From positions 62,001 to 126,000 of the forward strand of contig NZ_WHJG01000003.1 in NCBI RefSeq assembly GCF_011682175.1: a stretch of 64,000 nucleotides of DNA. Reading direction: 5' to 3'. The notes beneath the pieces were generated by a model. It made no database searches. It saw nothing but the letters and a program-made list of their open reading frames with translations, and was not told where the DNA came from. A program made the position numbers and the translations under genes. This document shows, piece by piece, positions 27,042 to 35,702 of the stretch (position 1 is the first letter of the stretch; each line of letters starts with the position of its first letter). Source of the DNA: Massilia frigida. GTDB lineage: Bacteria > Pseudomonadota > Gammaproteobacteria > Burkholderiales > Burkholderiaceae_D.

Positions 27042-27766
27042 ATGACTTCACTACTGCCGCGCGCGGCGCTGTTCGCATTCGCGCCGCCACCCCTGCGTTC
27101 GCCAATGGCCCGATCACCATCGACGCCACCACCTTCTCGATGGAAAATGATTGGACCTCCACGTCCGACGTGATCACGTCGGACGCCAACGGCGTCACCA
27201 AGATCGCCTTGATCGACGCCGCAAGCACCCTCAAGACCGCCACCACCCACTACGACAATGGCGACGCTTACAATGGCTGGTTCAGCATCACGCTGCGCCC
27301 CGGGTATCGGATGACGGGCTTTTCCCTATCGGGTACCGTGCTGGGCGAACTGGGACCGGTCACGACGCCGCGCGGCAAACCGGGCGACGGCTTTACCACC
27401 AACTCCACGAAAATCGATCTGTCCGCGTCAGCGCGCGACAGCGCCTGGTCCATGAAGCAGACCATGCAGCACAGCATGGTTGACGGTGCGATTCCCTTCG
27501 TGATGAACAGCGGCCCCATGTCGCTGACGGGCCTGGTCTACGTGGGGATGTGGAGTCCGGTGTACGTGTCGTCGAGGCCTTACTCCCCGCCGGGAGCTCC
27601 TGATGGCAGCTCGGGCCCGCAAGTGCTCACCCTGGCCTCGATGCAAGTCCTGAACCCGACCCTGACCATCTACACCTCGGCCGTGCCGGAGCCGGAAACC
27701 TACGGCATGCTGCTGGCCGGCGTTGCTGTCATTGGCCTGGTGCGCCGTCGCCGCCGGCTTGCCTGA
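27042..27766 (+). pseudogene. PEP-CTERM paralogue with a frameshift in its signal peptide
   Basis: From ATG 27042 the frame reads MTSLLPRAALFAFA, a signal-peptide start. The continuation AATPAFANGPITIDATTFSM is in another frame. The change occurs around 27080-27092 (GCGCCGCCACCCC), equal to one lost or two gained bases. The second frame runs from 27140 (first in-frame ATG) through homology to the upstream paralogue and ends with VPEPETYGMLLAGVAVIGLV and RRRRRLA, a complete sorting signal. Without repair the product would lack export, so this is a pseudogene or a sequencing error. Confidence 0.6.
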
Positions 27767-27773
27767 ACCCGGA

Positions 27774-29072
27774 TTACAGCACGCACATCCGGTTCGCTTC
27801 CGCGCGCAGCGACGCGCGGAAGTCCGGATGGGCGATCGCAATCAGCGCCTGCGCGCGCTGCTTGGCCGACTTGCCGCGCAACTGCGCCACGCCATACTCG
27901 GTCACCACATAATTGATGTCATTCTTGCTGGTCGTTGCGTGCGTGCCGGGCGTAAGCATGGGCACGATGCGCGAAATGGTGTTGTCCTTGGCCGTCGACG
28001 GCAGCACGATGAACGACTTGCCGCCGCGCGAACGGTTGCCCGCCCTGACAAAATCGACCTGGCCGCCGGTGCCGGAATAAGGCAGGTGCGCGATACTCTC
28101 CGAGCCGCACTGGCCCAGCAGGTCGATCTGCAGGGTCGCGTTGATCGTCATCAGCTTGTCGTTTTGCGCCGCCAGGTAGGGGTCGTTGGTAAAGTTCGAC
28201 GGATGCATCTCGATCATCGGATTGTGATGCAAGAATTTGTACAGCTTTTGCGAACCTAGCGCAAAGGTCGCCACCATCTTGCCCGGCAAGAAGGTCTTCT
28301 TGCGGTTGGTGACCGCGCCCGCTTCGATCAGGGTCAGGATGCCGTCGCCGATCATTTCGGTGTGGATGCCGAGGTCGTGCTTGGAGGTGAGCTGCATCAC
28401 CACCGCGTCCGGAATGCCGCCATAGCCGATCTGCAGGGTCGAGCCGTCGTCGATCATGTCGGCCACGTACTTGCCGATGGCTTCCTGCACCGCGCCGATT
28501 TTCGGCAATCCCACTTCCAGGATCGCTTCGCTGCTCTCGACCAGCGCGCTTACCTGCGACACATGCACATGGCATTGGCCGTGCGCGAACGGCACGTGCG
28601 GATTGACTTCGAGGACGACCGCGCGTGCCTTGGCGATGGCCGCCATGGTGTAGTCGACCGCCAGGCTCAGTGAGAAAAACCCCTGCTCGTTCATGGGCGA
28701 GGCCATGGCGAAGACCACGTCGGCCGGCATCAGGCCCTGCTCGATCAGGCCGGGCAGCTCGGAAAAATAGTTCGGGATGAAATCGCACCAGCCGCCCTGG
28801 CCGGACGCGCGCGAGGCGCCGCCGAAAAACAGCGAAGCGTGGCGTACGTGATGCGCGGTATCCTGGTCGAAGTAGCCAAATTTGCGCATGGCCAGGATCT
28901 GCGCCACTTTCACGTCGTGGAACTGCTGGCGCTGGCTTGACAAGGCGGTGAGCAGCGCGGGCGGCTCGCCCACGCCGGTCGGCACCACGATCATGTCGCC
29001 GTCGCGCACGAGGCGCAGGGCCTCGGCGGGCGTGGTCAGTTTTTGCTGATAAAGCTGGTGCGGGGTTTGCAT
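27774..29072 (-). CDS. Acetyl-CoA hydrolase/transferase-family CoA-transferase
   Basis: A 432-residue cytoplasmic CoA-transferase of the 4-hydroxybutyrate/acetate type, two homologous halves in one chain. Motifs include VRDGDMIVVPTGVGEPPALL, ASPMNEQGFFSLSLAVDYT, LQIGYGGIPDAVV, GQCGSESIAHLPYSGTGGQV and VVTEYGVAQLRGKSAKQRA. It would move CoA between acetyl-CoA and a short or hydroxylated acid; the acceptor cannot be read from sequence. It stands alone on the minus strand, converging on the PEP-CTERM pair. Confidence 0.87.
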   Translation of the reverse strand: MQTPHQLYQQKLTTPAEALRLVRDGDMIVVPTGVGEPPALLTALSSQRQQFHDVKVAQILAMRKFGYFDQDTAHHVRHASLFFGGASRASGQGGWCDFIPNYFSELPGLIEQGLMPADVVFAMASPMNEQGFFSLSLAVDYTMAAIAKARAVVLEVNPHVPFAHGQCHVHVSQVSALVESSEAILEVGLPKIGAVQEAIGKYVADMIDDGSTLQIGYGGIPDAVVMQLTSKHDLGIHTEMIGDGILTLIEAGAVTNRKKTFLPGKMVATFALGSQKLYKFLHHNPMIEMHPSNFTNDPYLAAQNDKLMTINATLQIDLLGQCGSESIAHLPYSGTGGQVDFVRAGNRSRGGKSFIVLPSTAKDNTISRIVPMLTPGTHATTSKNDINYVVTEYGVAQLRGKSAKQRAQALIAIAHPDFRASLRAEANRMCVL

Positions 29073-29153
29073 GGCTGTCTCCTTTATTATGGGTAAATAG
29101 TACCCCGGGAAACTGACCGAGCGCTTACTGCAAGCGCCGCAATGGAGCGGACA

Positions 29154-30143
29154 TCAGGCCGGGCGGTAAAAGTGGCCCGTCATGGCCGCGTAATCGTCCT
29201 GCGCATAGAAGTCATCGCCCTCATACTGCCCACCCATCGACAGCGCATCGCCAAATAGCTGGCGCGCGCGCGGCACGTCCTGGGGAACGCCAGGCGCGCC
29301 TGTGGCGTACAGCGACGCCAGGTTGTGCGCGGCGCAGGCGTCGCCCAGGGCCTTGGCGTCTTCCAGCAACGGTGCCGCCGTCGATCCGCAATGGGGAACG
29401 CCTTCTCCCAGTACGTGTAGCGCGCCAAGCAGTCCGAGTGCGGCCGGCACCTGTGCGTCCACCAGCGGCGCAAGCGCGCCGAGGGCGCGTTCAGCGGACC
29501 CGTTGGCGATCAGCCGGATCGTTGACGCCAGGACGGCATGAAAGGGATCGTCACGGCGCACCTCGAGGACGGTACTGAGCCTGTACCGAAAAAATTCCTG
29601 GACCAGCATCCTGGTCCAGGCGATCTGGCCCATGACGTCATGAAACTGGCGCGCGTACGGCTCTCTGCCGGTGCGAAGGCCGGCGCTCCCGATCGGGAAG
29701 CCATGAAACAGAATCGGGCTGTCCCAGCACCCCTCGTGCAGCAAGCCCGTGTCGCGTTGCGTGGTGTCGATCGGCACCACGCGGGTGCTGCCGCACTCAA
29801 GGCAGAAGGGCGGCGCGTTGCGCCCGGCGAGGTGCTGGAACAGCCAGGCGAAATCGGCGTCATCGAGATCGAGCAAATCATCGTCGATGCCTTCCTGCCT
29901 CGCGCGCCCTGGCATGCGCCGCAAGCCGGCGGCCAGCGCAAATTCGCGCGCGCTGGGGATGCGTTCGCCCCAGGAAGCGCCTTCGCATTGGTGGCACCAG
30001 ACCGGCAGCAGGAGCATCTGGCTGAAATGGGCGCCGCAGCGTCCCCCCGTTTGCGGTAAATCGGTGTAGGCGCGTCCTATCGAAGGAAACGCAAACTCCT
30101 GCGCGCAGCCGCTGCATTTGAGCGGATGGTAGAGAATGTTCAT
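29154..30143 (-). CDS. Zinc-ribbon plus Sel1-like repeat protein, last gene of a four-gene operon
   Basis: A 329-residue protein. The N-terminus has zinc-ribbon-like pairs (LKCSGCAQEF, VWCHQC, and FCLECGSTRV). The C-terminal third has short helical repeats (AAHNLASLYATGAPGVPQDV, ARQLFGDALSMGG) of Sel1 type. The start at 30143 overlaps the previous stop as ATGA; the longer open frame upstream is a shadow of neighbouring genes. In E. coli, Sel1 (YbeQ/YbeT) and DUF1266 (YbeR/YbeU/YbeV) genes are also neighbours near hscC, a parallel worth noting. Function unknown. Confidence 0.65.
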   Translation of the reverse strand: MNILYHPLKCSGCAQEFAFPSIGRAYTDLPQTGGRCGAHFSQMLLLPVWCHQCEGASWGERIPSAREFALAAGLRRMPGRARQEGIDDDLLDLDDADFAWLFQHLAGRNAPPFCLECGSTRVVPIDTTQRDTGLLHEGCWDSPILFHGFPIGSAGLRTGREPYARQFHDVMGQIAWTRMLVQEFFRYRLSTVLEVRRDDPFHAVLASTIRLIANGSAERALGALAPLVDAQVPAALGLLGALHVLGEGVPHCGSTAAPLLEDAKALGDACAAHNLASLYATGAPGVPQDVPRARQLFGDALSMGGQYEGDDFYAQDDYAAMTGHFYRPA

Positions 30144-30829
30144 GCCGTGGCCGGCGGCTCGAACAGCACCTGGCCGCGCCAGGGCATGCTGCGCCACGGG
30201 TGGCTGCGGCTGGCCAGCCACTGTGCCAACGTCGCCTCGTCGAAGGCGGCACCAAGGCTGTCGGCGCGCGCGCCGGCGATCCATTGCTGGCGCCCGCGCG
30301 CCAGCGCCGCGCCGAACTCCTCCCAACTGGCGAAGCAGTCGTTGGCGCGCTGGGCGTTCTGGAACAGCACTTCCCATTGCAGCGCCGGATCGAGCCAGCC
30401 GAGCAAGCTCGCGGTGCGCACCGCGAAGGCCACCCGTGCCGAGGCGAACGCCATCGCCGCGCGCGGATCGTCTTCCGGCCGCAGGCGGTCCAGGTCGATG
30501 CGGAACCAGTGGCGCCGCAGCAGCTCCGGCAGGGCGGCTTTGACGGCGTCGTCCTGCATGCTGGCGCGCAGGCCGATGATGTGCAGCAGGCTGGCGCGCA
30601 GTGCCTGCGCCTGCTCCGCCGTCGGCGCCGGCGCTTTTGGGTTGGCGTAGGCGACCAGCGCGCGCGCGCTGGCAATCGGGTGCGCCAGGGCCAGCGCGCG
30701 GTTCTGGCGCGCGTCGAATTTGTAGCGCACGCGCGTGGCGCTTCCCGTCCAGGACCGGATGCGGTTGCGGATCAGCACATACAGGCGCCGCATCACCCAC
30801 AGGAACAGTAAAAGAATCAGCCAGTTCAT
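30140..30829 (-). CDS. DUF1266-like protein with an N-terminal membrane anchor
   Basis: A 229-residue protein beginning with one membrane segment (MNWLILLLFLWVMRRLYVLI). A soluble helical domain follows with VAFAVRTASLLGWLDPALQW and CFASWEEFGAALARGRQQW, the tryptophan/glycine pattern of DUF1266 proteins. The ATG overlaps the stop of the PcfJ-like gene (ATGA), and the next gene again overlaps it. It is the only member of the operon with a membrane segment, so it may anchor the others. Function unknown. Confidence 0.65.
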   Translation of the reverse strand: MNWLILLLFLWVMRRLYVLIRNRIRSWTGSATRVRYKFDARQNRALALAHPIASARALVAYANPKAPAPTAEQAQALRASLLHIIGLRASMQDDAVKAALPELLRRHWFRIDLDRLRPEDDPRAAMAFASARVAFAVRTASLLGWLDPALQWEVLFQNAQRANDCFASWEEFGAALARGRQQWIAGARADSLGAAFDEATLAQWLASRSHPWRSMPWRGQVLFEPPATA

Positions 30830-31923
30830 GCCGCGCCCCTGACCGCGTGCGCCACCACCGGGTGCAGCGCCATGCCCTGCAACTGCCCCGGCGCGCGCGC
30901 GGCGGCGATCCACTGGGCCAGCACCGAGGGCGCCGGCAATTGCCGGAACAGGGCGGGGAAGTGGTGCGCGACGAACAACTGGTCGGCCTCGTCGCGCGCA
31001 TCTTCCACCATCGCCCAGCCCGAGGGCAGGCGCACCATGCCCATGCTCAGGGCGTCCGGCGGCGTGTGCAGGTCGCTATCGACGCTGCGCAAGAACGCCA
31101 GCAGCTCGCCCCGGTAGCGCTCCACCGGCGGGCGATTGTGCTTGCCCTTGATCTGTTCGAGGCGCAGGCGGCCGTCGGCCACGACGTTGGCGCTGATGGT
31201 GATGTGTGCATGGCCGTTGCGGCCACGGTAGCTGAACAGGCGCATCTTGCCCTGCTCACAGGCTGCCGCATAGTGCTCACCGTAGCCGCCGCTGAGCTGG
31301 CGCCGGTCGCTGAACTGGCCCAGGCAATGACGCATCACCTGGCTCTCGAACGCCATCTCCGCGCGCAGCAGCGGGTTGGACCCCAGCAGCTCGACCACGC
31401 TGCCGGCCTCGCCCTCCCAGCGGGTCGCCACCGCCTCGGGCTGGTGCTCGCGCCAGCCGGCCGCGCTTTTCGCCTCGAAGGCGGCATGCTCCGCGCTCCA
31501 CAGCGCCAGCGCCTGGCGGCAGTTGATGCGCTGTAGCTTGCCTTCGAGCGCGGTACCGTGGCGCGCCCCCAGGAATTCGACCAGTTTCGCTTCCAGCGCC
31601 AGCAGTTCGGCGCCATCGGGCACCACCCACCACATGGCGTCGCCGTCGGCCTGGTGCAGGCGTGCGGACACCCACTCGGGCACCGCGGCGGGAGCGAACA
31701 GGGAGCGCGCCTGCGCGCTGGAGGCGATGCGCGCCAGCGCCGGCTCGGGCGCGTCGAGGTTGCCGACCGCGTAGCGGAAGAAGTGGTTGGCCAGCCATGC
31801 GGCCACCTCGGGCGCATCGCCGCGCTGCGCGCTGCGCCTGGCGATGGCCTGCTTGAGCGCCGGCGCGTTGACCACGTCGCGCGCGCCGTAGGCGCTGGCC
31901 CGGCCCATCCTTGCCGCCGCCAT
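30826..31923 (-). CDS. PcfJ-like domain protein
   Basis: A 365-residue soluble protein. The central part has MRHCLGQFSDRRQLSGGYG, MRLFSYRGRNGHAHITISA and LEQIKGKHNRPPVERYRGE. This matches the PcfJ pattern (a Cys near a conserved strand, an arginine-rich strand, then KGKxNRPP). PcfJ-like proteins occur on plasmids and phages and have no established biochemical role. The start at 31923 is exactly coupled to the upstream stop (TAATG). Second gene of the operon. Confidence 0.68.
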   Translation of the reverse strand: MAAARMGRASAYGARDVVNAPALKQAIARRSAQRGDAPEVAAWLANHFFRYAVGNLDAPEPALARIASSAQARSLFAPAAVPEWVSARLHQADGDAMWWVVPDGAELLALEAKLVEFLGARHGTALEGKLQRINCRQALALWSAEHAAFEAKSAAGWREHQPEAVATRWEGEAGSVVELLGSNPLLRAEMAFESQVMRHCLGQFSDRRQLSGGYGEHYAAACEQGKMRLFSYRGRNGHAHITISANVVADGRLRLEQIKGKHNRPPVERYRGELLAFLRSVDSDLHTPPDALSMGMVRLPSGWAMVEDARDEADQLFVAHHFPALFRQLPAPSVLAQWIAAARAPGQLQGMALHPVVAHAVRGAA

Positions 31924-34181
31924 TACCAGACCTTCCACCAGGGCTTGGCCGCGCGCTGCAGGCGCTTGCATTCGGCCACGCCCTCGACGATCGCCTTGCG
32001 CTGCGTTTCGTGCCAGGCATCGTCCGGCTTGACCTGGCGCAGCGCTTCCGCGTACATCGCCTGGGCGCGCTCGAACCGGCCGGCCGTGCGCAGCGCGTGC
32101 GCCGCCATGCGGCTGGTGTAGGGCGTGGCGGCCGTGCGCACCCGCGGCAGCATGGCGTCCAGGCGCAGCATGGCGTCGTCCGGCTGGGAATGCGCCAGGT
32201 GGTACAGCACCGACGTCACCGCCCGCACATACGGCTTCTCGTATTCGGCGCGCTCGTCCTGCTCCAGGCTGGCCCACCATTCGTCGAGCCGCTGCAGCCA
32301 GATGGCGATGTCGGTGCCGCGCCCCAGGCGGTGCAGGGCGGCGGCCACGTCGTCGATGTAGTCGGCCGGATCGTGCCGGCTGTAGCCATGGTCGGCCGAG
32401 TAGTGCCACAGCTGCTCGGCGCCGTCGATCATGGCGGCATCGTCGCCGCTATTGCGGTGACAGTTCAGTACACCCTGGTAGTGTTCCGAGAACGGGCTGG
32501 CGGCGATGCCCTTGTGATGCAGCGGCAGCGCGGCGGCCGCATCGGACTTGTCGTGGCGGTAGTAGATGGCCAGGTTATTGCACAGCATCGAGTAGGTATG
32601 CGCATGGCCGTCGCGCGCATTGCCTTCGCCGCTCATGACGAAGGCTTCGAAGCGCGCCAGGCCTATTTCGTAGTAGCGCGCGGCGAGCGCTTTTATTTCG
32701 TCTTTCGGTACCGTCACCCCTTCCGGCAACTGTTCCTTGAGGTTGTAGCCGAGGTTCACGCCAAGGTTGTAGCACGAGCCGGCGCTCGACGCCGGCACGA
32801 ACGGCATGGCCAGCGCGGCTTGCGCACCGTGCACGCGGATGCGCGCCACCCACAGCTTGAATAGCACATCCGACTGGGCCAGCGACAGGTCGCGCGCCGC
32901 CGTTTCGAGCAGGGGCAGGGCCTGGTGGTAGTCGCCCGCCGATTTGATCAGGAACAGGGCCTCGACCGCATCGATGGCCGGATGGGCATGCGCCTGCGCG
33001 CGCGCCAGCGCCAGGTGGCGGTGCACGTAAGCGGCCTCGCTCTCGTCGCCACGTACCTCCATGGTGTCGTCGGCCATGCCGGCGTACGCCAATGCCAGCT
33101 GCCAGTAAAGCTGGCCGGCCAGGCCCTCGCTGACGGCGCGCAGGGCGGCGTGCGTTCCATGTTCGGCCGAGACCTGGCGTTCGTGGAACACCGATTCGAA
33201 GGCCAGGCGGGCGGCATCGTCGTGCCGTCCCGCTTCCAGTAGCCAGTCGAGCATGATGGCAGCATAGCGGTCGTCGTCGTCGCCCCTGATCACGGAGCGC
33301 CCCAGGACCAGCCGCGCCAGTGCCTGGTCGCGCGCGCCCTGGCGGTGCAAGGTCAGCGCTTCGAGCCGGGCGACGCGCACGTCGATGTCGCGCCGCGCAA
33401 AGAACACGGTGCTGGCGGGGGTCAGCGCGCGCACCTGGCGCACCACGCCGTCGATCGCCTCGGGCGCGATCTGGAACAGGGCATGGCCGATGCGCAGCCA
33501 GTCGTCCACGTCGATATCCTGCTCCGGGCCGGCCGTGGCAAGGCTGGCAGTGGCGCGCGCGGCGGCTTCCCCGGCCTGCGTTTCCTGCCCTTCCAGCGCA
33601 AAGCTCTGGGCCTGGCGCACCGCCATCAGCGCATCGTCCCAGGCGCGGTAGGCGGCGCGTTCCGGGTCGGCGTGCTGCAGCGCGTTGCGCGCGGCGGCGC
33701 AGCGGCGCGACAGGGCGTGCGCGCCGGCCCGCGTGGCTTGCTCGTCCAGATGTCCCCAGGCCTTGTCGTACTGCAGGGCGCCCGGCAGCGATGTCAGCAA
33801 TGCGAACGCGGCGTCCAGCGTGGCGCGCAGGGCGGCGGCGTCGTCCAGCGCGAACAGCGGTTCCAGGCGCCAGAAGGCCAGCGTCAAGTCCCAGTCGGGG
33901 CGTTCGGCGGCGGGCAGGGCGGCCAGGGCGTCGCGGCCGTCGCCCTCGATCACGCGCAGCGCCGCGGCCGGGTCGCCGGCGCGCAGCCACAGCCTGAACA
34001 AACGGCCCGCGCTGGCCAGGGTATCGGCGCGGAAGCGCTGGCCGTCCATCGATGCCTTCAGGCCCGCCTGGATCAGTTCGGGGTCGAGGTCGGCGTCGTC
34101 CTGCTGTTCGAGGGCGGCTTCGGTCTGGTCGAGGTAGGCGTCGAGCTGGCTGGCGCTGATGGGGTCAAGGATGGTGTGCAT
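31923..34181 (-). CDS. Large TPR-like helical repeat protein, first gene of the operon
   Basis: A 752-residue soluble protein built almost wholly of helical pairs with TPR spacing, for example LFRLWLRAGDPAAALRVIEG, YAAIMLDWLLEAGRHDDAAR, CYNLGVNLGYNLKEQL and AAHALRTAGRFERAQAMYAE. No catalytic motif or signal peptide is visible, so it is probably a scaffold. A good sigma-70-type promoter lies just upstream (34215-34243). Its stop overlaps the next start (TAATG). Function unknown. Confidence 0.65.
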   Translation of the reverse strand: MHTILDPISASQLDAYLDQTEAALEQQDDADLDPELIQAGLKASMDGQRFRADTLASAGRLFRLWLRAGDPAAALRVIEGDGRDALAALPAAERPDWDLTLAFWRLEPLFALDDAAALRATLDAAFALLTSLPGALQYDKAWGHLDEQATRAGAHALSRRCAAARNALQHADPERAAYRAWDDALMAVRQAQSFALEGQETQAGEAAARATASLATAGPEQDIDVDDWLRIGHALFQIAPEAIDGVVRQVRALTPASTVFFARRDIDVRVARLEALTLHRQGARDQALARLVLGRSVIRGDDDDRYAAIMLDWLLEAGRHDDAARLAFESVFHERQVSAEHGTHAALRAVSEGLAGQLYWQLALAYAGMADDTMEVRGDESEAAYVHRHLALARAQAHAHPAIDAVEALFLIKSAGDYHQALPLLETAARDLSLAQSDVLFKLWVARIRVHGAQAALAMPFVPASSAGSCYNLGVNLGYNLKEQLPEGVTVPKDEIKALAARYYEIGLARFEAFVMSGEGNARDGHAHTYSMLCNNLAIYYRHDKSDAAAALPLHHKGIAASPFSEHYQGVLNCHRNSGDDAAMIDGAEQLWHYSADHGYSRHDPADYIDDVAAALHRLGRGTDIAIWLQRLDEWWASLEQDERAEYEKPYVRAVTSVLYHLAHSQPDDAMLRLDAMLPRVRTAATPYTSRMAAHALRTAGRFERAQAMYAEALRQVKPDDAWHETQRKAIVEGVAECKRLQRAAKPWWKVW

Positions 34182-34214
34182 GGATAGTGGTGTGCGCGTT
34201 TTTAGTGTGCCGAA

Positions 34215-34243
34215 ATTATCGTCTTATCAATACTTTTGGTCAA
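34215..34243 (-). promoter_or_regulatory. Sigma-70-type promoter of the four-gene operon
   Basis: On the minus strand TTGACC is followed after exactly 17 bases by GATAAT, about 35 bases before the ATG of the TPR-like gene. Both hexamers match the consensus at five of six positions. Confidence 0.65.
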
Positions 34244-34370
34244 CAATAAACATTATGTCTATGCAAATATCCGGTTCCGGCTTGGCCAGCATCGGTACGG
34301 GCTGCACGCGCCGCGTTCCGGGCAAACATGGTAGGCTGGCTGGGTTACTCATCTTCTTGCGGGGTGCACG

Positions 34371-34778
34371 ATGCTGGTCCCGAACATCGCCCTGGTGCTG
34401 ATGGTTTCGCTGGCTGCGGGCGGCGTCCTGGCGCGCGAGGAGCGCCCGCCCACGCCCGCGCAGGCCAAACCGGCGCCGCCCAAGAAACCGCCCAAGAAAT
34501 CACCCATCGAGCGCCGCGCCGTCCGCCAGATCGTCGATGGCATGCCCGCCTACGGGCCGCGCCTGCACGCGCCGCCAGCGGTGCCGGTGAGCGCCTTGCC
34601 GGCGCCATCGACGTCGCCATCGTCCATCGCCCCGCCGCCCGCCGTCATCAACCGCTGCGACGCTGGAGGTTGCACCGACGTCAACGGCACGCGCTACAAC
34701 GGCGCGGCCGGCAACACCGTGATCGGCGCGCAGGGCCGCCCCTGCACCGCCAATGGCGCCACGATCCAGTGTTTTTAA
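34371..34778 (+). CDS. Small secreted proline-rich protein
   Basis: A 135-residue protein with a signal peptide (cut near GGVLAREER). A Pro/Lys/Ala-rich linker (KPAPPKKPPKKSPIERR) leads to a compact cysteine-containing C-terminus: NRCDAGGCTDVNGTRYNG and GRPCTANGATIQCF. Four cysteines could form two disulfides in the periplasm. Unrecognised; stands alone. Confidence 0.6.
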   Translation: MLVPNIALVLMVSLAAGGVLAREERPPTPAQAKPAPPKKPPKKSPIERRAVRQIVDGMPAYGPRLHAPPAVPVSALPAPSTSPSSIAPPPAVINRCDAGGCTDVNGTRYNGAAGNTVIGAQGRPCTANGATIQCF

Positions 34779-34827
34779 TGCACCACGATTGGTGTTTTCC
34801 GTGAAAAGTTCGCTACAATCCGGTTAG

Positions 34828-34849
34828 TTGACGTTTACGTAAACGTCAA
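34828..34849. promoter_or_regulatory. Perfect 22-bp operator palindrome (LiuR-like)
   Basis: TTGACGTTTAC is followed immediately by its exact reverse complement GTAAACGTCAA. It lies 27 bases before the dehydrogenase start, next to a -10-like TACAAT (34813-34818). The TTTACGTAAACG core resembles sites of MerR-type regulators of branched-chain amino-acid and fatty-acid breakdown (LiuR). That assignment is from memory and unproven; the palindrome itself is certain. Confidence 0.7.
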
Positions 34850-34876
34850 AAAGAACTTATAAGAGAAGAGGACACC

Positions 34877-35635
34877 ATGCAAATTCAAGACAATGTATTC
34901 ATCATCACGGGCGGCGCATCGGGCCTGGGCGCGGCGACGGCGCGCATGATCACCGAAGCGGGCGGCAAGGTGGTGCTGGCCGACGTGCAGGTCGAGGCGG
35001 GCGAAGCGCTGGCCGCTGAACTGAAGGGCAAGTTCGTCAAATGCGACGTGACCTCCGAGGCCGATGGCCAGGCCGTGGTTGCCGCCGCTGTCGCGCTGGG
35101 CACCCTGCGCGGCCTGGTCAACTGCGCCGGTGTGGCGCCGGCGGTGAAAACCGTGGGCAAGGATGGCCCGCATCCGCTGGAAGTATTCCAGCGCACCGTG
35201 AACATCAACCTGGTCGGCACTTTCAATATGGCGCGCCTGGCGGCTGATGCCATGGGCAAGACCGAAGCGATGGATTCCGGCGAGCGCGGCATCATCATCA
35301 ATACCGCGTCGGTGGCGGCCTTCGACGGCCAGATCGGCCAGGCGGCCTACGGCTCGTCCAAGGCGGCGGTGGCCGGCATGACCCTGCCGATGGCGCGCGA
35401 CCTGGCCCGCAGCGGCGTGCGCGTGATGACCATCGCTCCCGGCATTTTCGAGACCCCCATGCTGATGGGCATGCCGGAAGAAGTGCGCGGCGCGCTGGGC
35501 AACATGGTACCGTTCCCGCAGCGCCTCGGCCGCCCTGCCGAATATGCCCACCTGGCCCGCGCCATCATCGAAAACGTCATGCTCAACGGCGAAACCATCC
35601 GTCTTGACGGCGCGATCCGCATGCAACCGAAGTAA
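34877..35635 (+). CDS. Short-chain dehydrogenase, 3-hydroxyacyl-CoA dehydrogenase type II-like
   Basis: A 252-residue NAD-dependent SDR. The Rossmann motif is ITGGASGLGAATARMI and the structural motif is LRGLVNCAGVAPA. The catalytic Ser precedes FDGQIGQAAYGSSKAAVAG, which holds the Tyr and Lys. The pattern (NxxGTFNMARLAA, RLGRPAEYAHLARAI) is that of 17-beta-HSD10-like enzymes oxidising short branched 3-hydroxyacyl-CoA in isoleucine or fatty-acid breakdown. AGAGGA precedes the ATG. The palindromic operator upstream supports catabolic regulation. Confidence 0.87.
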   Translation: MQIQDNVFIITGGASGLGAATARMITEAGGKVVLADVQVEAGEALAAELKGKFVKCDVTSEADGQAVVAAAVALGTLRGLVNCAGVAPAVKTVGKDGPHPLEVFQRTVNINLVGTFNMARLAADAMGKTEAMDSGERGIIINTASVAAFDGQIGQAAYGSSKAAVAGMTLPMARDLARSGVRVMTIAPGIFETPMLMGMPEEVRGALGNMVPFPQRLGRPAEYAHLARAIIENVMLNGETIRLDGAIRMQPK

Positions 35636-35702
35636 TTCATTTACTGTACGATAGCGGGATCGGACGCGCGGCTGTGGTCGCGCGTTTCTCATTGGAGAAT
35701 CC

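Noticed and set aside
29154-31001. A single 615-codon gene covering the DUF1266-like and Sel1-like region
   Set aside because: The upstream two thirds of that frame are an Arg/Ala/Pro-rich shadow of the neighbouring gene. The natural start with ATGA overlap is at 30143.
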